A stretch of 64,000 bases of DNA from Symsagittifera roscoffensis (GCF_963678635.1 NC_087069.1:19072660-19136659); one strand, 5' to 3'. Shown: positions 25,535 through 36,175, counted from the first letter of the stretch. Program-made: numbers and translations. The notes: generated from the letters alone by a model not told the origin.

Positions 25535-26422
25535 TGGATCGAAAATGGAGCTCCGGACAAAGGTGATCTGGAGGAAGACAGTTACCGCATTCTGAGACAG
25601 TACTCTATGCAGAAAGAGGGGTTGTTATATCTGAACAAGGACGGACTTGCGGCTTGTAAGAGAAGAGAAGAAGACAAGGCTTGTACAAATATAATGCGAT
25701 AGTGTTGCCGCAGCTCTATCAGACAGTACTTTTATGTAAGTCGCGTGATCAGATGGGGCACCGGGGAATTGATAAGTTGTACCAAAGGATTCTGAAGAGC
25801 TTTGAATGGCCTGGGTTGAAGAAGTCGTGTGAGAAATGCGTGACGGCATTTGTGTCATGTCAACAGGTCAAAGACCCAAGAAAACTGAGATTTCCACTAC
25901 AGTCGATCGAAGCATCTGAATTCAGCGAGGTGGTGCAGATTGATCACCAAAAGATATGTATGACAGCCAGTGGTTACCATCAAATTTTTGGTCATGATAG
26001 ATCACTTCACGAAGTATGCAGAGGCCGTGCCCTGCATAACTGCCTCAGCAGAAGAGACGTGCGATCACCTGATCAATACGTGGATAGCGAGACTCGGTTG
26101 TCCGATGACGTTCCAATTGGAAAATGGAACAGCTTTTGTAGGAGAGCTTACTAAAGAGCTCAAGAGACGCTCTCAGGTGGCTCAAGCTCATTCCACGACA
26201 TACCATCCCCAGATGAATGGCTTGGTAAAGAGGCAAAATCGGATGCTGGTGACGATGCTGAGGGTACATTGCTCCAGGTTCATGACAGATTGGGACAGGT
26301 ACCTACCACAGGTGATGGGAGCCTACAATATCACGCAACATTCCAACACTGGAGTTAGTCCACACATGATGTATACTGGACACGAGAAGTCTCTGCCCTT
26401 AACTTTCTTCTACCCAGAGTAA
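25535..26422 (+). pseudogene. Retroelement A: integrase, broken
   Basis: After the shared TAG the frame continues with WIENGAPDKGDLEEDSYRIL. The zinc-binding region follows (25,681-25,880) as CKSRDQMGHRGID and CEKCVTAFVSC; the first His of the HHCC set appears replaced by Arg. The core starts with VQIDHQKI (first catalytic Asp present). A one-base frame change near 25,985 leads to a 150-codon frame (25,970-26,422). There the second Asp position reads LENGTAF (D to E) and the Glu position reads GLVKRQN (E to K). Family knowledge: retroviral-type integrases need a D,D-35-E triad, so this copy could not integrate. Confidence 0.88.
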
Positions 26423-27312
26423 GAGGAACAAAAGGCGTCATCACAGGTCTATGTAAGGGATGTGATTAGACGTCACCAGGAACTAAACGACTTGTTCAAA
26501 CGGAACACTCAGCAGGCACAGGCAAGGCAGAGGAGAAGGTTCGATAAAAAGCAGCGGGCGCAAAAGCCTACTCAGTAGGAGACTACGTATGGGTATTCCA
26601 GAATGTTATACCTCCAAAAGGAACCAAAAAGCTCCTGAAGAAGTGGAGAGGACCCTTCATGAGAACGAAAGTGCACCAGTAAGGAGGTTTCTATAGACTG
26701 AGTACCGGCCGAGCCGCTCACTTTGAAAACATTAAGCCACACAACCCATCTACGGAAGATTGGCGTATACCTGTAGACATGGAAGAAGGGGATTATTTGA
26801 TGATGGACACAGCCTGCGAGGTCAATTAGAAGGGCACCAGGGAAAGAATGATGGTTATGAAACCCTAGAAGAGAGATCATCTCCACCACTGGACCTGGAT
26901 TCCAATCAGGTGATCGAAGCGAATGAAGAAACCTTGCCATACGCAGAAGAGGTCTGGCATAGAGGTTCCCAAGAACTATCATTTGCTATACCGACACGAC
27001 ATGGTGAGAGGTCAGGAGTCACAAAGAAATACAACCCTTACGGAGACGACTTCGTAGTGGACAGAATAGACCTGAAGAAGATGGTAGCGGAAATAGTGGG
27101 TCTAGGAGAAATAACTGTATCAGAGGACATAGACATATTCGACGACCACGACGGGGAATGGATTGAGGACCGGTCGAATCCTGAAGTAGATTTCGACGAC
27201 GAGCAGAAGCAATCAAACGAGCAAGATTTGACAAATCATTGGGTGTTAGATTGGTTGAACGAAATGACGTCGGACCAAAAAGAGGCCAGTGTCGGGATTC
27301 AAGATGTAGACC
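26423..27312 (+). pseudogene. Retroelement A: GPY/F-like module and acidic tail
   Basis: Downstream of the integrase core, KKWRGPF near 26,635-26,660 followed by GFYRLSTGRAAHFENIKPHN is the GPY/F module typical of Ty3/gypsy integrases. A 185-codon frame (26,760-27,317) then gives a strongly acidic tail (FDDHDGEWIEDRSNPEVDFD, LDWLNEMTSDQ). I know no function for the tail. The same tail follows integrase in copy B. Frame changes and a TAG at 27,316 break it. Confidence 0.7.
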
Positions 27313-27523
27313 GGTAGAGCATGAAATACATTAAGAGCGAGAGGGATGATCCTTCCTGGGCTTCCCAGGAAGGGCAACTACTCTTTCCCGCGTCTAACCC
27401 CGACATAATCTCCGATATGCGATCGATGTGGACGTCGATGGATTTTTTGTCCGAGGAGTGGGGGTAGGATTTACCCACACCGAAAAATTAATAATAAAAA
27501 AGTTAAAAGTAGCAAGAGAGACA

Positions 27524-27896
27524 GGTGATCTAAAAGCAGAAATAAGCGAGTATTTAAAAAAAAAACAGATATAAGGAGAGTAGTGGAGTCATATTTAAAC
27601 CTGCCGAATCAATACTCAAGTAGCATAATATTAACAGACAGCGATTTTAAACTAACGCATAGAAGATGTGCAATAGCCATCACAGCTGACATGAGTTTTG
27701 GAACAGCATTAGCAGCCGATTTTAAAAAGGAGTATAGGAACATAGATATTCTGTGGAAGGAGAGACCGGGCTTAGGATGTGTAGCGGCCTCCCAGATACC
27801 AGGTAAGTATTTATGCTTCTTGTCCACACCCCGATGACTTGGTCCTCTCCCTGACCAGGCTGAGAGACTTCCTTCTGGAGAGGGAGCTGAGAGAAC
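27524..27896 (+). pseudogene. Retroelement A: truncated macrodomain (TARG1-like)
   Basis: This matches the first two thirds of the macrodomain at 34,330-34,875. It begins GDLKAEISEYLKKK, shifts frame after about 50 bases, then reads CAIAITADMSFGTALAADFK and GKYLCFL. The residue that is a stop in copy B after GK is Tyr here. The last shared block is DLVLSLTRLRDFLLEREL. After GAGAGAAC (27,889-27,896) the sequence leaves the macrodomain and enters gag of copy B in the same reading frame, so the C-terminal ligand loop and last strands are missing. Confidence 0.7.
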
Positions 27897-28308
27897 CAGC
27901 AAACCAAAGTAACAACTGGTACAATCCAAGGGACGACATGGACAAGAGACGCTCTTGTGCAAACTGTAGTTCGACGGCCCGTCATGTATCAGCATGCCCA
28001 ACCTAAAACAAGGCATGAAGGCAATAGACTTTAGCCTCGAGGATGAAGATGCGTCAGAAGTCCATCATGAAGATTTCATGAGAGGAGTAATTGCAAATTT
28101 CGGCCCGAGGTGTTTCTTTTGTAACTTGGAGGGTCATTTTAAATCGGATTATCCCCAATTTTTGGATGCAGTGGCAGACATGAAGCACCCTAGGCATGAG
28201 AAAGCTTTGTCGGGCTTGAAAGGAAGCAAGACACGCATCTTGAGTGAAGCAGAGGCGCGCAGGAAAGAGAAGCCGCAACAGCTGGTGACAAAAAAATTCA
28301 GACAGTAA
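27897..28308 (+). pseudogene. Retroelement B: gag C-terminal region with two zinc-knuckle remnants
   Basis: The first knuckle is CANCSSTARHVSAC (27,956-27,997): three Cys are present, but the His sits one place late compared with CX2CX4HX4C. A stop follows at about 28,004. The second is CFFCNLEGHFKSDY (28,111-28,152), where the last Cys is Tyr. Zinc knuckles bind nucleic acid in retroelement nucleocapsids. A 104-codon frame (27,994-28,308) continues with a Lys/Arg-rich end. The gag N-terminus is absent; it was lost at the junction with macrodomain A. Confidence 0.7.
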
Positions 28309-28942
28309 CGGAAGAAATACGTGAACCGGAACCGTTGACTGCGTCAGACGACTTCAAAATCGACTACAAGGCAGCGGCAAGGTATGCCTTACACAAAGTG
28401 CAGCAGGAGTTGGTAACGATGGAGATCGAACAAAAATTTAAGTTTGAATTGGAAAGTGAGAAAACACAGGAGAAACTGAACGCCTTTGAAGCAACAGAGG
28501 TTGAGGAAACGAAAGCACCAAGCAGTTTGAGCATGAAACTATGTTTAATTTCAGGGAGACTTTCGGTATAGTGCCACAAGGAAGTTAAATACAATCGATA
28601 ATCTCGGTAGCTGGATACCAGGTAATCAGAATTCCGAGTGAACCATCAGAATTCACTTTGATGCATTTGGATACATATGCAGATTATCTGAGACAGGTGG
28701 AGCCACGCACAGAGTCAAGATCTGTGAGAGCGCTACTAATAACGGGTGGCCCTCCAATAAATAAAGTCCACGGGCGCTACGTAGAAGTCTATGGACCATA
28801 TCAAGTGATGCTGAACGTGGACGGGATCAGTATCTACACTAGGACCTACGTGACGACAGACAGTGACCAAATAGGGCAAATATATTTGAGCGAAGAAGAA
28901 CTTAAAGTCCGTAGGATAGGCCATGACGCCATGTTGGAGTAA
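28309..28942 (+). pseudogene. Retroelement B: gag-protease linker
   Basis: A charged, helix-prone stretch (28,335-28,571: ALHKVQQELVTMEIEQKFKF) is followed, in another frame, by a 94-codon frame (28,658-28,942) with LITGGPPINKVHGRYVEVYG. I recognise no domain here. Position and composition fit the segment that links the nucleocapsid to the protease. At least one frame change (near 28,570-28,650) and a stop at 28,940 break it. Confidence 0.5.
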
Positions 28943-29395
28943 TACGGTTTTCACATTAGATACGAATCAGATGTGACTGCACATCTGCTCGATACCAACG
29001 GGAAGAAAATCAGAGTCACAGGGCTTCTGGACAAAGGAACAGTAGTGAGCGTGATGCCGCTTAAAACTTGGAAAAGAATTGGCTTCACAAGTAAAGACCT
29101 AAACGCGAAGAATCTCCGACTAGCGGCAGCCAATCGAAGAGCGATTTACGAAGCCGGAAGAACACCAATAACGGTCCTCCACATGGTAGGACGGGATCTT
29201 TGGATGAGATTCCTGGTGGTAGAGAAATTGGACAACTCCGACCAGTTCATCTCGGGCAGAGATTTTTTCAGGAGTTCCGACGTTATGATTGACTTGAATA
29301 ACGGCTTGATAAGGATCAGAAACCCGGACCGGAAGTATGTTAAGCGACCAATTAATAGAGTATTAGCGGATGAAAATAAGGTGCCATTTTTTTAG
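28943..29395 (+). pseudogene. Retroelement B: retropepsin-type aspartic protease, catalytic site altered
   Basis: The 140-codon frame from 28,973 contains VTGLLDKGTVVSVMP, the position of the D-T/S-G active site in retropepsins (Asp codon at 29,030-29,032), and later FLVVEKLDNSDQFISGRDFF, which fits the flap-to-second-loop region. The middle residue of the triad is Lys instead of Thr or Ser, which in known retropepsins abolishes or cripples activity. The frame ends at TAG about 29,393. In a live element this domain would cut the Gag-Pol polyprotein. Confidence 0.75.
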
Positions 29396-30056
29396 GTAGA
29401 AAAGTTAAACTACAGCCGGGCTAAGCTGTGGTAGCTTTTTTAGGATGAGAATTTTGAACTCGTTAAGTGATAGCAAACAGAATTTTCTATAACCGAACTC
29501 AAATAGTCAAAGTTCAGTGGTTTTAGGCCGGAGCTTCTCGGTAACTCGAAACGGACTGTGTGTCAGTGTCCAGTTGTTGAACACACTGGACACCATGATT
29601 TCAAGCCAGCGTGGAAAGAAACTTGGTTACTTTTTGCCGATGAGGACTGACTATGAAGAGACACAAAACTTGAAGAGATATGACGTATAGGACTGCCCTT
29701 ATCATACCAACAAAGATATTTTTAAAAATAATTAATAAATTTAAATATATTAATAAACTCAGTGAAATCCGAAACGGACGACGACTTGTCGAGCTGCTGG
29801 AATTTTCCGGAACGCCGCTCGTCATATGAATTAGAATCCGATAAACCGGTTATGCCGGAGATAGAAAACTTACAGGGCAAAATAGGCAAGGGAGATTTTG
29901 AATCCTTGCGGGCGGTTTAAATCGGAACGCGGATGTATTTTCAAAACATAAGGCGGATTTTTGTTGTAACTTCGTCGAACATGAAGTCGAACTAGATGAA
30001 GGCGCCATTCCCCATAGGGAAGGCGCAAGACGATAGACACCACATATATCGGAAGG
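29396..30056 (+). pseudogene. Retroelement B: pol linker, heavily broken
   Basis: From TAGTCAAAG (29,502) this follows 24,167-24,560 closely in DNA sequence but carries many frame changes and stops, for example after MRTDYEETQNLKRYDV and within NKDIFKNN. It confirms that the piece at the end of each 3.32 kb unit belongs to pol and not to the palindrome. Confidence 0.75.
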
Positions 30057-30707
30057 GTGCCGAGCGGAAAAAGAAATGTTGCTCGAAGACGACATGATAA
30101 AACCATCGAAATCGCCTTGGGCTTGCGGGGTAGTATGGCAAAAAAGAAGGGGCGGCTTAGGTTTTGTTGCGACTTTCGTTATCTGAACGCAGTAACAATA
30201 AAAGATGCCTATCCGAAAACGCGGATAGGAGAGAGCCTCTCGAAGCTTGGCAACCAGTGGAAGAGGATGCCTTTCGGCTTGTGCAACGCAACAGCGACCT
30301 TTCAAAGGCTGATGGCTCAAGTTTTCTTGAAAGTCACGAAGAAGTACCGAAATCTTGTGATGTGGTACGTAGACGACGTGGTCATTGGAACTTTAACTTT
30401 AGCAGACCACGTAGATAGACTAGAAGAAGTCTTCAATTGCATGAAAACAGCGGGTTTGAAATGCAAGTCACAGAAATGCGAGATCCTCAGGGACTCAAGT
30501 AAATACCTGGGAAGAATTGTAGACAGGCATGGCGTGCGGTCGTACCCGGAAGCAGTGGAAGCGGTGTTAACATGGAAGGCAGCCAGGACGGACACACAGC
30601 TCATGAGCTTCCTTGGATTCGCCAACTACTACAGATAGCTCATTAAGGAATATGCAGACAAGTTGTACCCCATGCAGCAACTGATGCGCAACGAAGAAAA
30701 GAAGTTT
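30057..30707 (+). pseudogene. Retroelement B: Ty3/gypsy-type reverse transcriptase, broken
   Basis: A 193-codon frame (30,057-30,638) has RFCCDFRYLNAVTIKDAYP, then SLSKLGNQWKRMPFGLCNA, YVDD at 30,366-30,377, the thumb block VLTWKAARTDTQLMSFLGF and a stop at FANYYR. As in copy A, the segment between SKLGN and WKRMPF that should hold motif A is absent in frame (about 30,249-30,260). The fingers upstream are out of frame. A second stop follows KKFE near 30,711. Confidence 0.9.
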
Positions 30708-31089
30708 GAATAGAACGAGAAAGCTCAAGCAGCCTTTGAGAACATAAAGCCCGAATTGTGCGAAGCGCCAGTGCTAGGTATGCCCACGGAAAACGGCATG
30801 CACGTTCTTGCCACTGACGCATCGGTAGTACCTATCTCAGGAATACTACATCAGGAGCAAGAATGGAATGGTACAACTGTTCTCTGTCCCATTGCTTATG
30901 GCAGCAAGGTGTTAAGTGACAATGAGATGAAATATGGTGCACCGAAAGCAGAAATGTTTGCAGTAGTCACATTCGTGGAAAAGTACCGCGCATACTTGGG
31001 GAGCGCTCCCTTTAAGTTGAGCGCTCCCTTTAAGAGCACTCACAGAGCGTTATCCTGGTAGAAGACATACTCGATGGACCAGAGTTTTA
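30708..31089 (+). pseudogene. Retroelement B: RNase H, broken
   Basis: The 101-codon frame (30,756-31,061) starts at the RNase H region. LATDASVVPISGIL carries the first catalytic Asp and APKAEMFAVV the Glu. The next Asp block is spoiled: GAGCGCTCCCTTTAAG is repeated with an 18-bp period (31,001-31,034), giving APFKLSAPFKSTHRALSW where other members have an Asp before the Arg-Ala-Leu. The following W is succeeded by TAG. Family role: degradation of the RNA strand after first-strand synthesis. Confidence 0.85.
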
Positions 31090-32259
31090 TTGGTAGATGG
31101 CTACCACATGATGATTGAGAACAAGATGCGTGATATACACCTGAATGCTGACAGCCTCAGCAAGAAGACCGAGTTCTATGAAAGATTGGAACAGAAGCAA
31201 GCCAATCAGGCAGAAATCAAGGAAGTGTTCTACTTTCTGGACAAAGAAACTTATGAAGCGCTTTCCTTGACGAGATGGTTACACAAGTCTGCCCATCTAA
31301 TTCCAGAACATCCTGAGTTACCTGTAGAGAAAGCAGCCGAGATAAAAATTCTATGCAAGAAAGACTTGGTGCCCTTGGATCTGTTGCTGCGCTCAAACCT
31401 GGTCCAGAAGGAACTCTCTTGCATGAACACAAACAACCTCTCATCATTGGATAAAGCGGTGCATTTCACACCGCAGGTGATGCGGATGCTGGGTGGATTG
31501 TTGGAGAGAGAAGTGACAAGAGATAATCAAGAGTGGGCAGCAGCCATTGCATCACTGACAGTCAGAGAGAAGGTGAAGATCATGCCGTCAAGGCGACACA
31601 ACAAGGAATATGAGAGGGATTGTAGGACAGAAGTTCAGCAAGTAGTGTCCTCGATACCCCAAGACGATTTAACAAGTACTTCATACAAACGGAAAGAACA
31701 GGGGAACGGTACACAAAAGAAAACCGTTACCTTTGAAGAACAGGATAAGGTTGGGAAAGAGGTTGAACGAAACCTGGAGCAAGATTATTTGTCCGGGGAC
31801 AAGAATGTTGAGGAGAGCAGGCAAGTTCAGGATCGCGACCCGGGACAAGAAAACTTGTCCGGGGAGTCTGATTTAGAGGAAAATGTTCCTGTTGAGGAAC
31901 ATGACCTGGAGGAAAAAATTTTGTCCGGGGAGTTCAGATGGATGAGTAGAACGCACAGAACTGATCCGGAAGAGGGAACGTGCATCATCGCAGATTCTTC
32001 AATTGATGACAACTCCCGGAATTCAGGAATCGATATCTACTCAGACATGAACTCGAGCTCAGGATCGGAACTGTCAGAGCTAGCGATCCATACACTACTA
32101 GTGGAGACTCGAGCAAAGGATCTGGACAGCGAGGTAGATCAAGACCCTGACAGTGATCGCTACCTCATACCAGGCGAAAGAGTCTTTGATAACGCTGCAA
32201 ATGATCCTGAACCAATAGCGGTATCGAAACGTTCGATAAATTTGTTGCCTCAAAAATAG
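31090..32259 (+). pseudogene. Retroelement B: RNase H end and long acidic connection (389-codon frame)
   Basis: This is the longest open frame in the window. Its first 45 residues are the RNase H C-terminus (MRDIHLNADSLSKKTEF, with the usual ADxLS block). After this comes a mostly unstructured, acidic connection with three degenerate copies of a short module around LSG(E/D) (DYLSGDKNVEE, ENLSGESDLEE, ILSGEFRWM), then SSIDDNSRNSGIDIYSD and an end at SINLLPQK before TAG. The connection is far longer than in classic gypsy pol. An intact 389 codons amid debris suggests chance survival, or recent decay of the rest. Confidence 0.75.
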
Positions 32260-33290
32260 GTGTTCAGAACTGATCTTCAACCGTTCAGACAAGAAACACA
32301 ACCGTGTGCGAAGATTTGGTGCTTTAAGATAGAAGTTGACACGCTTCAGCCCAATGCGCTGAATAGTCAGATGAGGATCATAAAGACGTACTTGAAAGCG
32401 AGATACAGACTTTCGGACCTACTAAGAGCGCAGAGAAATGACCGCATGACGAGCAACCTGAAATAGTGGATCGAAAACGGAGCTCCGGACAAAGGTGATC
32501 TGGAGGAAGACAGTTACCGCATTCTGAGACAGTACTCTATGCAGAAAGAGGGGAGGTTATGTCTGAACAAGGACGGAATTGTGATTTGTAAGAGAAGAGA
32601 AGAAGACAATGTCCTGTACAAATATAACGCGTTAGTGTTGCCGCAACTCTATCAGACAGTACTTTTATTTAAGTCGCATGATCAGATGGGGCACCGGGGA
32701 ATTGATAGGTGTACCAAAGGAATCTGAAGCGCTTTGAATTTCCTAACCCATGGAAACTGAGAATTCCACTACAGTCGATTGAAGCATCTGAATTCAGCGA
32801 GGTGGTGCAGATTGATCACCAAAAGATATGTATGACAGCCAGTGGTTACTATCAAGTTTTGGTCATGATAGATCACTTCAGCAGAAGAGACGTGCGATCA
32901 CCTGATCAATACGTGAATAGCGAGACTCGGTTGTCCGATGACGTTCTAATTGGACAATGGAACAGCTTTTGTAGGAGAGGTTACTAAAGAGCTCAAGAGA
33001 CGCTCTCAGGTGGCTCAAGTTCATTCCACGACATACCATCCCCAGATGAATGGCTTGGTACAGAGGCAAAATCGGATGCTGATGTCGATGCTGAGGGTAT
33101 GTTGCTCCATCATGACAGATTGATGAGTTGACATGACTCCACCACTGGATTTAGTCCACACATGATGTATACTGGATACGAGAAGTCTCTGCCCTTAACT
33201 TTCTTCTACCCAGAGTATGAGGGGAAAAAAGCGTCACCACCGGTCCACAGGTCTATGTAAGGGATGTAATTAGACGTCACCACGAACTAA
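32260..33290 (+). pseudogene. Retroelement B: integrase, broken
   Basis: The frame 32,260-32,466 ends at the TAG shared with copy A (after RMTSNLK). The zinc region retains SHDQMGHRG (near 32,671-32,700), but the Cys-Cys half is deleted relative to A (about 32,735-32,750). The core has VQIDHQKI and, in another frame, LDNGTAF with the second Asp present. The Glu position reads GLVQRQN (E to Q). A second deletion of 38 bases (near 32,880) and one near 33,115-33,140 remove more of the core. It is dead, and more damaged than A apart from the second Asp. Confidence 0.85.
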
Positions 33291-34329
33291 ACGACTTGTG
33301 CAAACGGAACACTCAGCAGGCACAGGCAAGGCTGAGGAGAAGGTTCGATAAAAAAGCAGCGGGCGCAAAGGCCTACTCATTAGGAGACTACGTATGGGTA
33401 CTCCAGAATGTTATACCTTTAAAAGGAACAAAAAAAGCTCCTGAAGAAGTGGAGAGGACCCTTGATGATAACGGAAGTGCACCAGAAGGGAAGTTTCTAT
33501 AGACTGAGTACCGGCCGAGCCGCTCACTTTGAAAACTTTAAGCCACACAACCCATCTACGGAAGATTGGCGTATACCTGCAGACATGGAAGAAGGGGATT
33601 ATTTGATGATGGACACAGCCTGCGAGGTCAATTAGAAGGGCACCAGGGAAAGAACGATGGTAAGGAAACTCTAGAAGAGGGATCATCTCCACCACTGGAC
33701 CTGGATTCCAATCAGTGATCGAAGCGAATGAAGAAACCTTGCCATACGCAGAAGAGGACTGGCATGACCCCTAACAAATAGAGGTTCCCAAGAACTACCA
33801 TTTGCTATACCGACACGACATGGTGACAGGTCAACAGTCAAAAAGAAATACAACCCTTACGGAGACGACTTCGTAGTGGACAGAAGAGAGCTGAAGAAGA
33901 TGGTAGCGTAATTAGTGGGTCAAGAAGAAATATCTGTGTCAGAGGACATAGACATAGTCGACGACCACGACGAGGAATGGATTGAGGACCGGTCGAAACC
34001 TGAGGTAGATTTCGAAGACGAGCAAAAGCAATCAAACGAGTAAGATTTGACGAATCTTTGTGTGTTAGAATGGTTGAACGAAATGACGTCGGACCAACAA
34101 GAGACCAGAGTCACGATTCAAGATGTAGACCGGGAGAGCAAGAAATACATTAAGAGCGAGAGGGATGATCCTTCCTGGGCTGCCCAGGAAGGGCAACTAC
34201 TCATTCCCGCGTCTAACCTCGACCTTATCTCGATGGGACGTCGATGGAATTTTTGTCCGGGGAGTGGGGGTAGGATTTACCCACACTGAAAAATAAATAA
34301 TCAAAAATATAAAAGTAACAAGAGAGACA
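33291..34329 (+). pseudogene. Retroelement B: integrase C-terminal region and acidic tail
   Basis: RRRFDKKAAGAKAYSLGDYV (33,330-33,390) is the usual approach to the GPY/F module, which is then out of frame (GEDP near 33,450). The acidic tail follows as in A (EQQKEAR-type blocks, DHDEEWIEDRSKPEVDFEDE near 33,960-34,020), with stops at about 33,908 and 34,039. Just before the macrodomain both copies read GVGVGFTHTEK. Confidence 0.65.
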
Positions 34330-34875
34330 GGTGATCTAGATGCAGAAATAAGCGAGGATTTTAAAAAACCACACATAAGGAGAGTAGTGGAGTCATATTT
34401 AAACATGCCGAATCAATACTCAAGTAGCATAATATTAGCAGACAGCGATTTTATACTATCGAATAGAACATGTGCAATAGCCATCACAGCTGACATGAGT
34501 TTCGAAACAGCATAAGCAGCCGATTTTAAAAGGGCGTATAGGAACATAGATATTCTGTGGAAGCAGAGACCGGGCTTAAGATGTGTAGCAGCCTTGCCTC
34601 CGGCGGCCTCCCAGATACCAGGTAAGTAATTATGCTTCTTGGTGACGAGAGCGACGGAAAGGCAGCATGTAGACCCCGAGGACTTGGTCCTCTCCCTGAT
34701 CAGGCTGAGAAACTTCCTTCTGGAGAGGGAGGTGAGAGAACTCTCACTCCCGGTATACGATCCTAACCGAGGAGGACTGCATCCGAGGGAGCAGTATGCA
34801 CTGATACATGTAGTCTTTGCTGACACGAACATACATGTTTACTTACACAAGAAATACTATTTGAGTATAGGCTGA
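34330..34875 (+). pseudogene. Retroelement B: macrodomain (TARG1/ADP-ribose-glycohydrolase-like), two stops
   Basis: A single frame of 181 codons starts at GDL and ends at TGA 34,873-34,875. It has only two internal stops (TAA at 34,513, codon 62; TAA at 34,627, codon 100, which is Tyr in copy A). The order of elements is that of a macro fold of the TARG1 type: CAIAITADMSFETA (core strand), AADFKRAY (helix matching the FKKKF helix), LCFLVTR (strand), PEDLVLSLIRLRNFL (helix), ELSLPVYDPNRGGL (the loop that holds the distal ribose in TARG1-like proteins), then FADTNIHVYLHKKYYL. Macrodomains bind or hydrolyse ADP-ribose; activity here is inference. It directly follows the integrase tail, so it was probably the 3' part of pol or a 3' ORF. 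Confidence 0.72.
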
Positions 34876-35205
34876 GCCTAGGCTGTGTGTATGAGATGTT
34901 TTGTTATGCAGGTTACGTGTTATGTTTTATGCGTTGTGTTATTAGGACCTTGGGTATGGAAGAGTTAGTGAACATGAATGAACGACGATCTTAGGAATAG
35001 ATCCAAAGTTTGGACTGTCCAATCTTAGATCAAATTTATTAGATTTTTAGCAATAGATTATTTGACTCTTTTAATTTGATTTTAATGCAGAACTGGAGTG
35101 AAGGTGTGATATTCGTGACTTTTTTTTCTAGATCGTGATTGATCGCTTAAATTTTTACTTGATTTCAATTGATCAAACTGATAATATAATCGAATCTGAA
35201 AGAAC
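34876..35205. other. Non-coding stretch between macrodomain and next module
   Basis: About 330 bp, AT-richer than both neighbours, with no open frame. If the modules on each side belong to two element copies in tandem, a terminal repeat remnant would be expected here, but I see no second copy of this sequence in the window, no clear primer-binding site and no polypurine tract. It could equally be the intergenic space of one element. Confidence 0.5.
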
Positions 35206-36175
35206 ATGGACAACTTCAACTTGAACGATTTGACTGTGGACCTGGCAGAGGCATATGTGGGATGATAGTAGATGCGATCTATCGTCGGCTAACAGATCGA
35301 GACTTCGCTCTGAAGGACCCAGAGGTGGTCATGTGGCTGGTCGCCTTAATTAATATCTTAGGGCATGACAACCGTGGGGACCGCCACACGGAAGTCTTGT
35401 TGATGGCAGCTTATGGAAAAAAAGGGTACTAGACCGCCAAAACATGACACTGATTAGGTGGAGAAACGGGGCCCTCTCAGTGAGTGACTTAGCGAACGCG
35501 CCTGGATTGGGAAATTCGAGGACCTACCAACCAGGTGAGATGCCCTTGCCCACCAAGCCTAGGCCTGGATTGAGGAGAATGCATCAGGAAATGAACAAAG
35601 AGGCTGCCTCGTCTAGTTCACAACTGAGAGAGGCTGTGCCACCAAAGAGGGCGAGAGTAGAGGAGGAGGTTCAGACGAATGAGACAATGCAGGATCTGAA
35701 TGGAACGGTGCGAGAGCTGGAAAAGACGAGGAAATAACTAGACGATATGACCAAAACCATGCTCACTGTGGATGAAGACAGGGACATGTGGAAAAAGTTG
35801 AGTACAACGAGCAATCGGAGCGGCTGGCGTTGACGACAGCCGTAGAAAGAACAATACCTGCAAGGAATATTCCTCGTGGGCAGTCCCGATGGAGCGAAGC
35901 CAAACAATGGAGACGCGATTCCCAGCGACAACTGTTCGCGTGATAATCCTGGACCCGAGTGACAACCTAGGTCATCCAGTCGTGGAGCAGACAGTGAAGA
36001 AGCTGATAGAAACCGCTGGACGACTTGTCGCCAACATGAATGCACTAGGTTCCAGAATGACTGCACCCTTTGGAGCGGTAGACGATACAGGTAGAGTACA
36101 GCTCTCCCATGAGACGATGGCGAGACTGGGAGCCAGTAATGCGACATTACCAGCAAAGAGCTCTTAAGTCCCAGA
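35206..36175 (+). pseudogene. Gag-like module with coiled coil, N-terminal part of the SGNH protein, broken
   Basis: Protein-like sequence starts at ATG 35,206 (MDNFNLNDLTVDLAEAYVG) and continues after a one-base shift (35,262-35,432: AIYRRLTDRDFALKDPEVVM, helical). A 97-codon frame (35,444-35,737) has a proline-rich middle, the basic KRARVEEEV and a coiled coil (MQDLNGTVRELEKTRK). A 92-codon frame (35,889-36,167) follows with ILDPSDNLGHPVVEQTVKKL. I do not recognise the parts individually. Position 5' of an SGNH-like domain, composition like the neighbouring pol and the lack of introns suggest the structural (gag-type) protein of the same retroelement lineage. Confidence 0.5.

Noticed and set aside
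34615-34628. CCAGGTAAGTAAT as a splice donor inside macrodomain B
   Set aside because: The reading continues in the same frame after it, and copy A has a sense codon where B has the stop. A point mutation is simpler than an intron.
24562-34875. Treating the two pol copies as independent insertions
   Set aside because: They share an in-frame RT deletion and a stop codon, and no terminal repeats or target duplications separate them.
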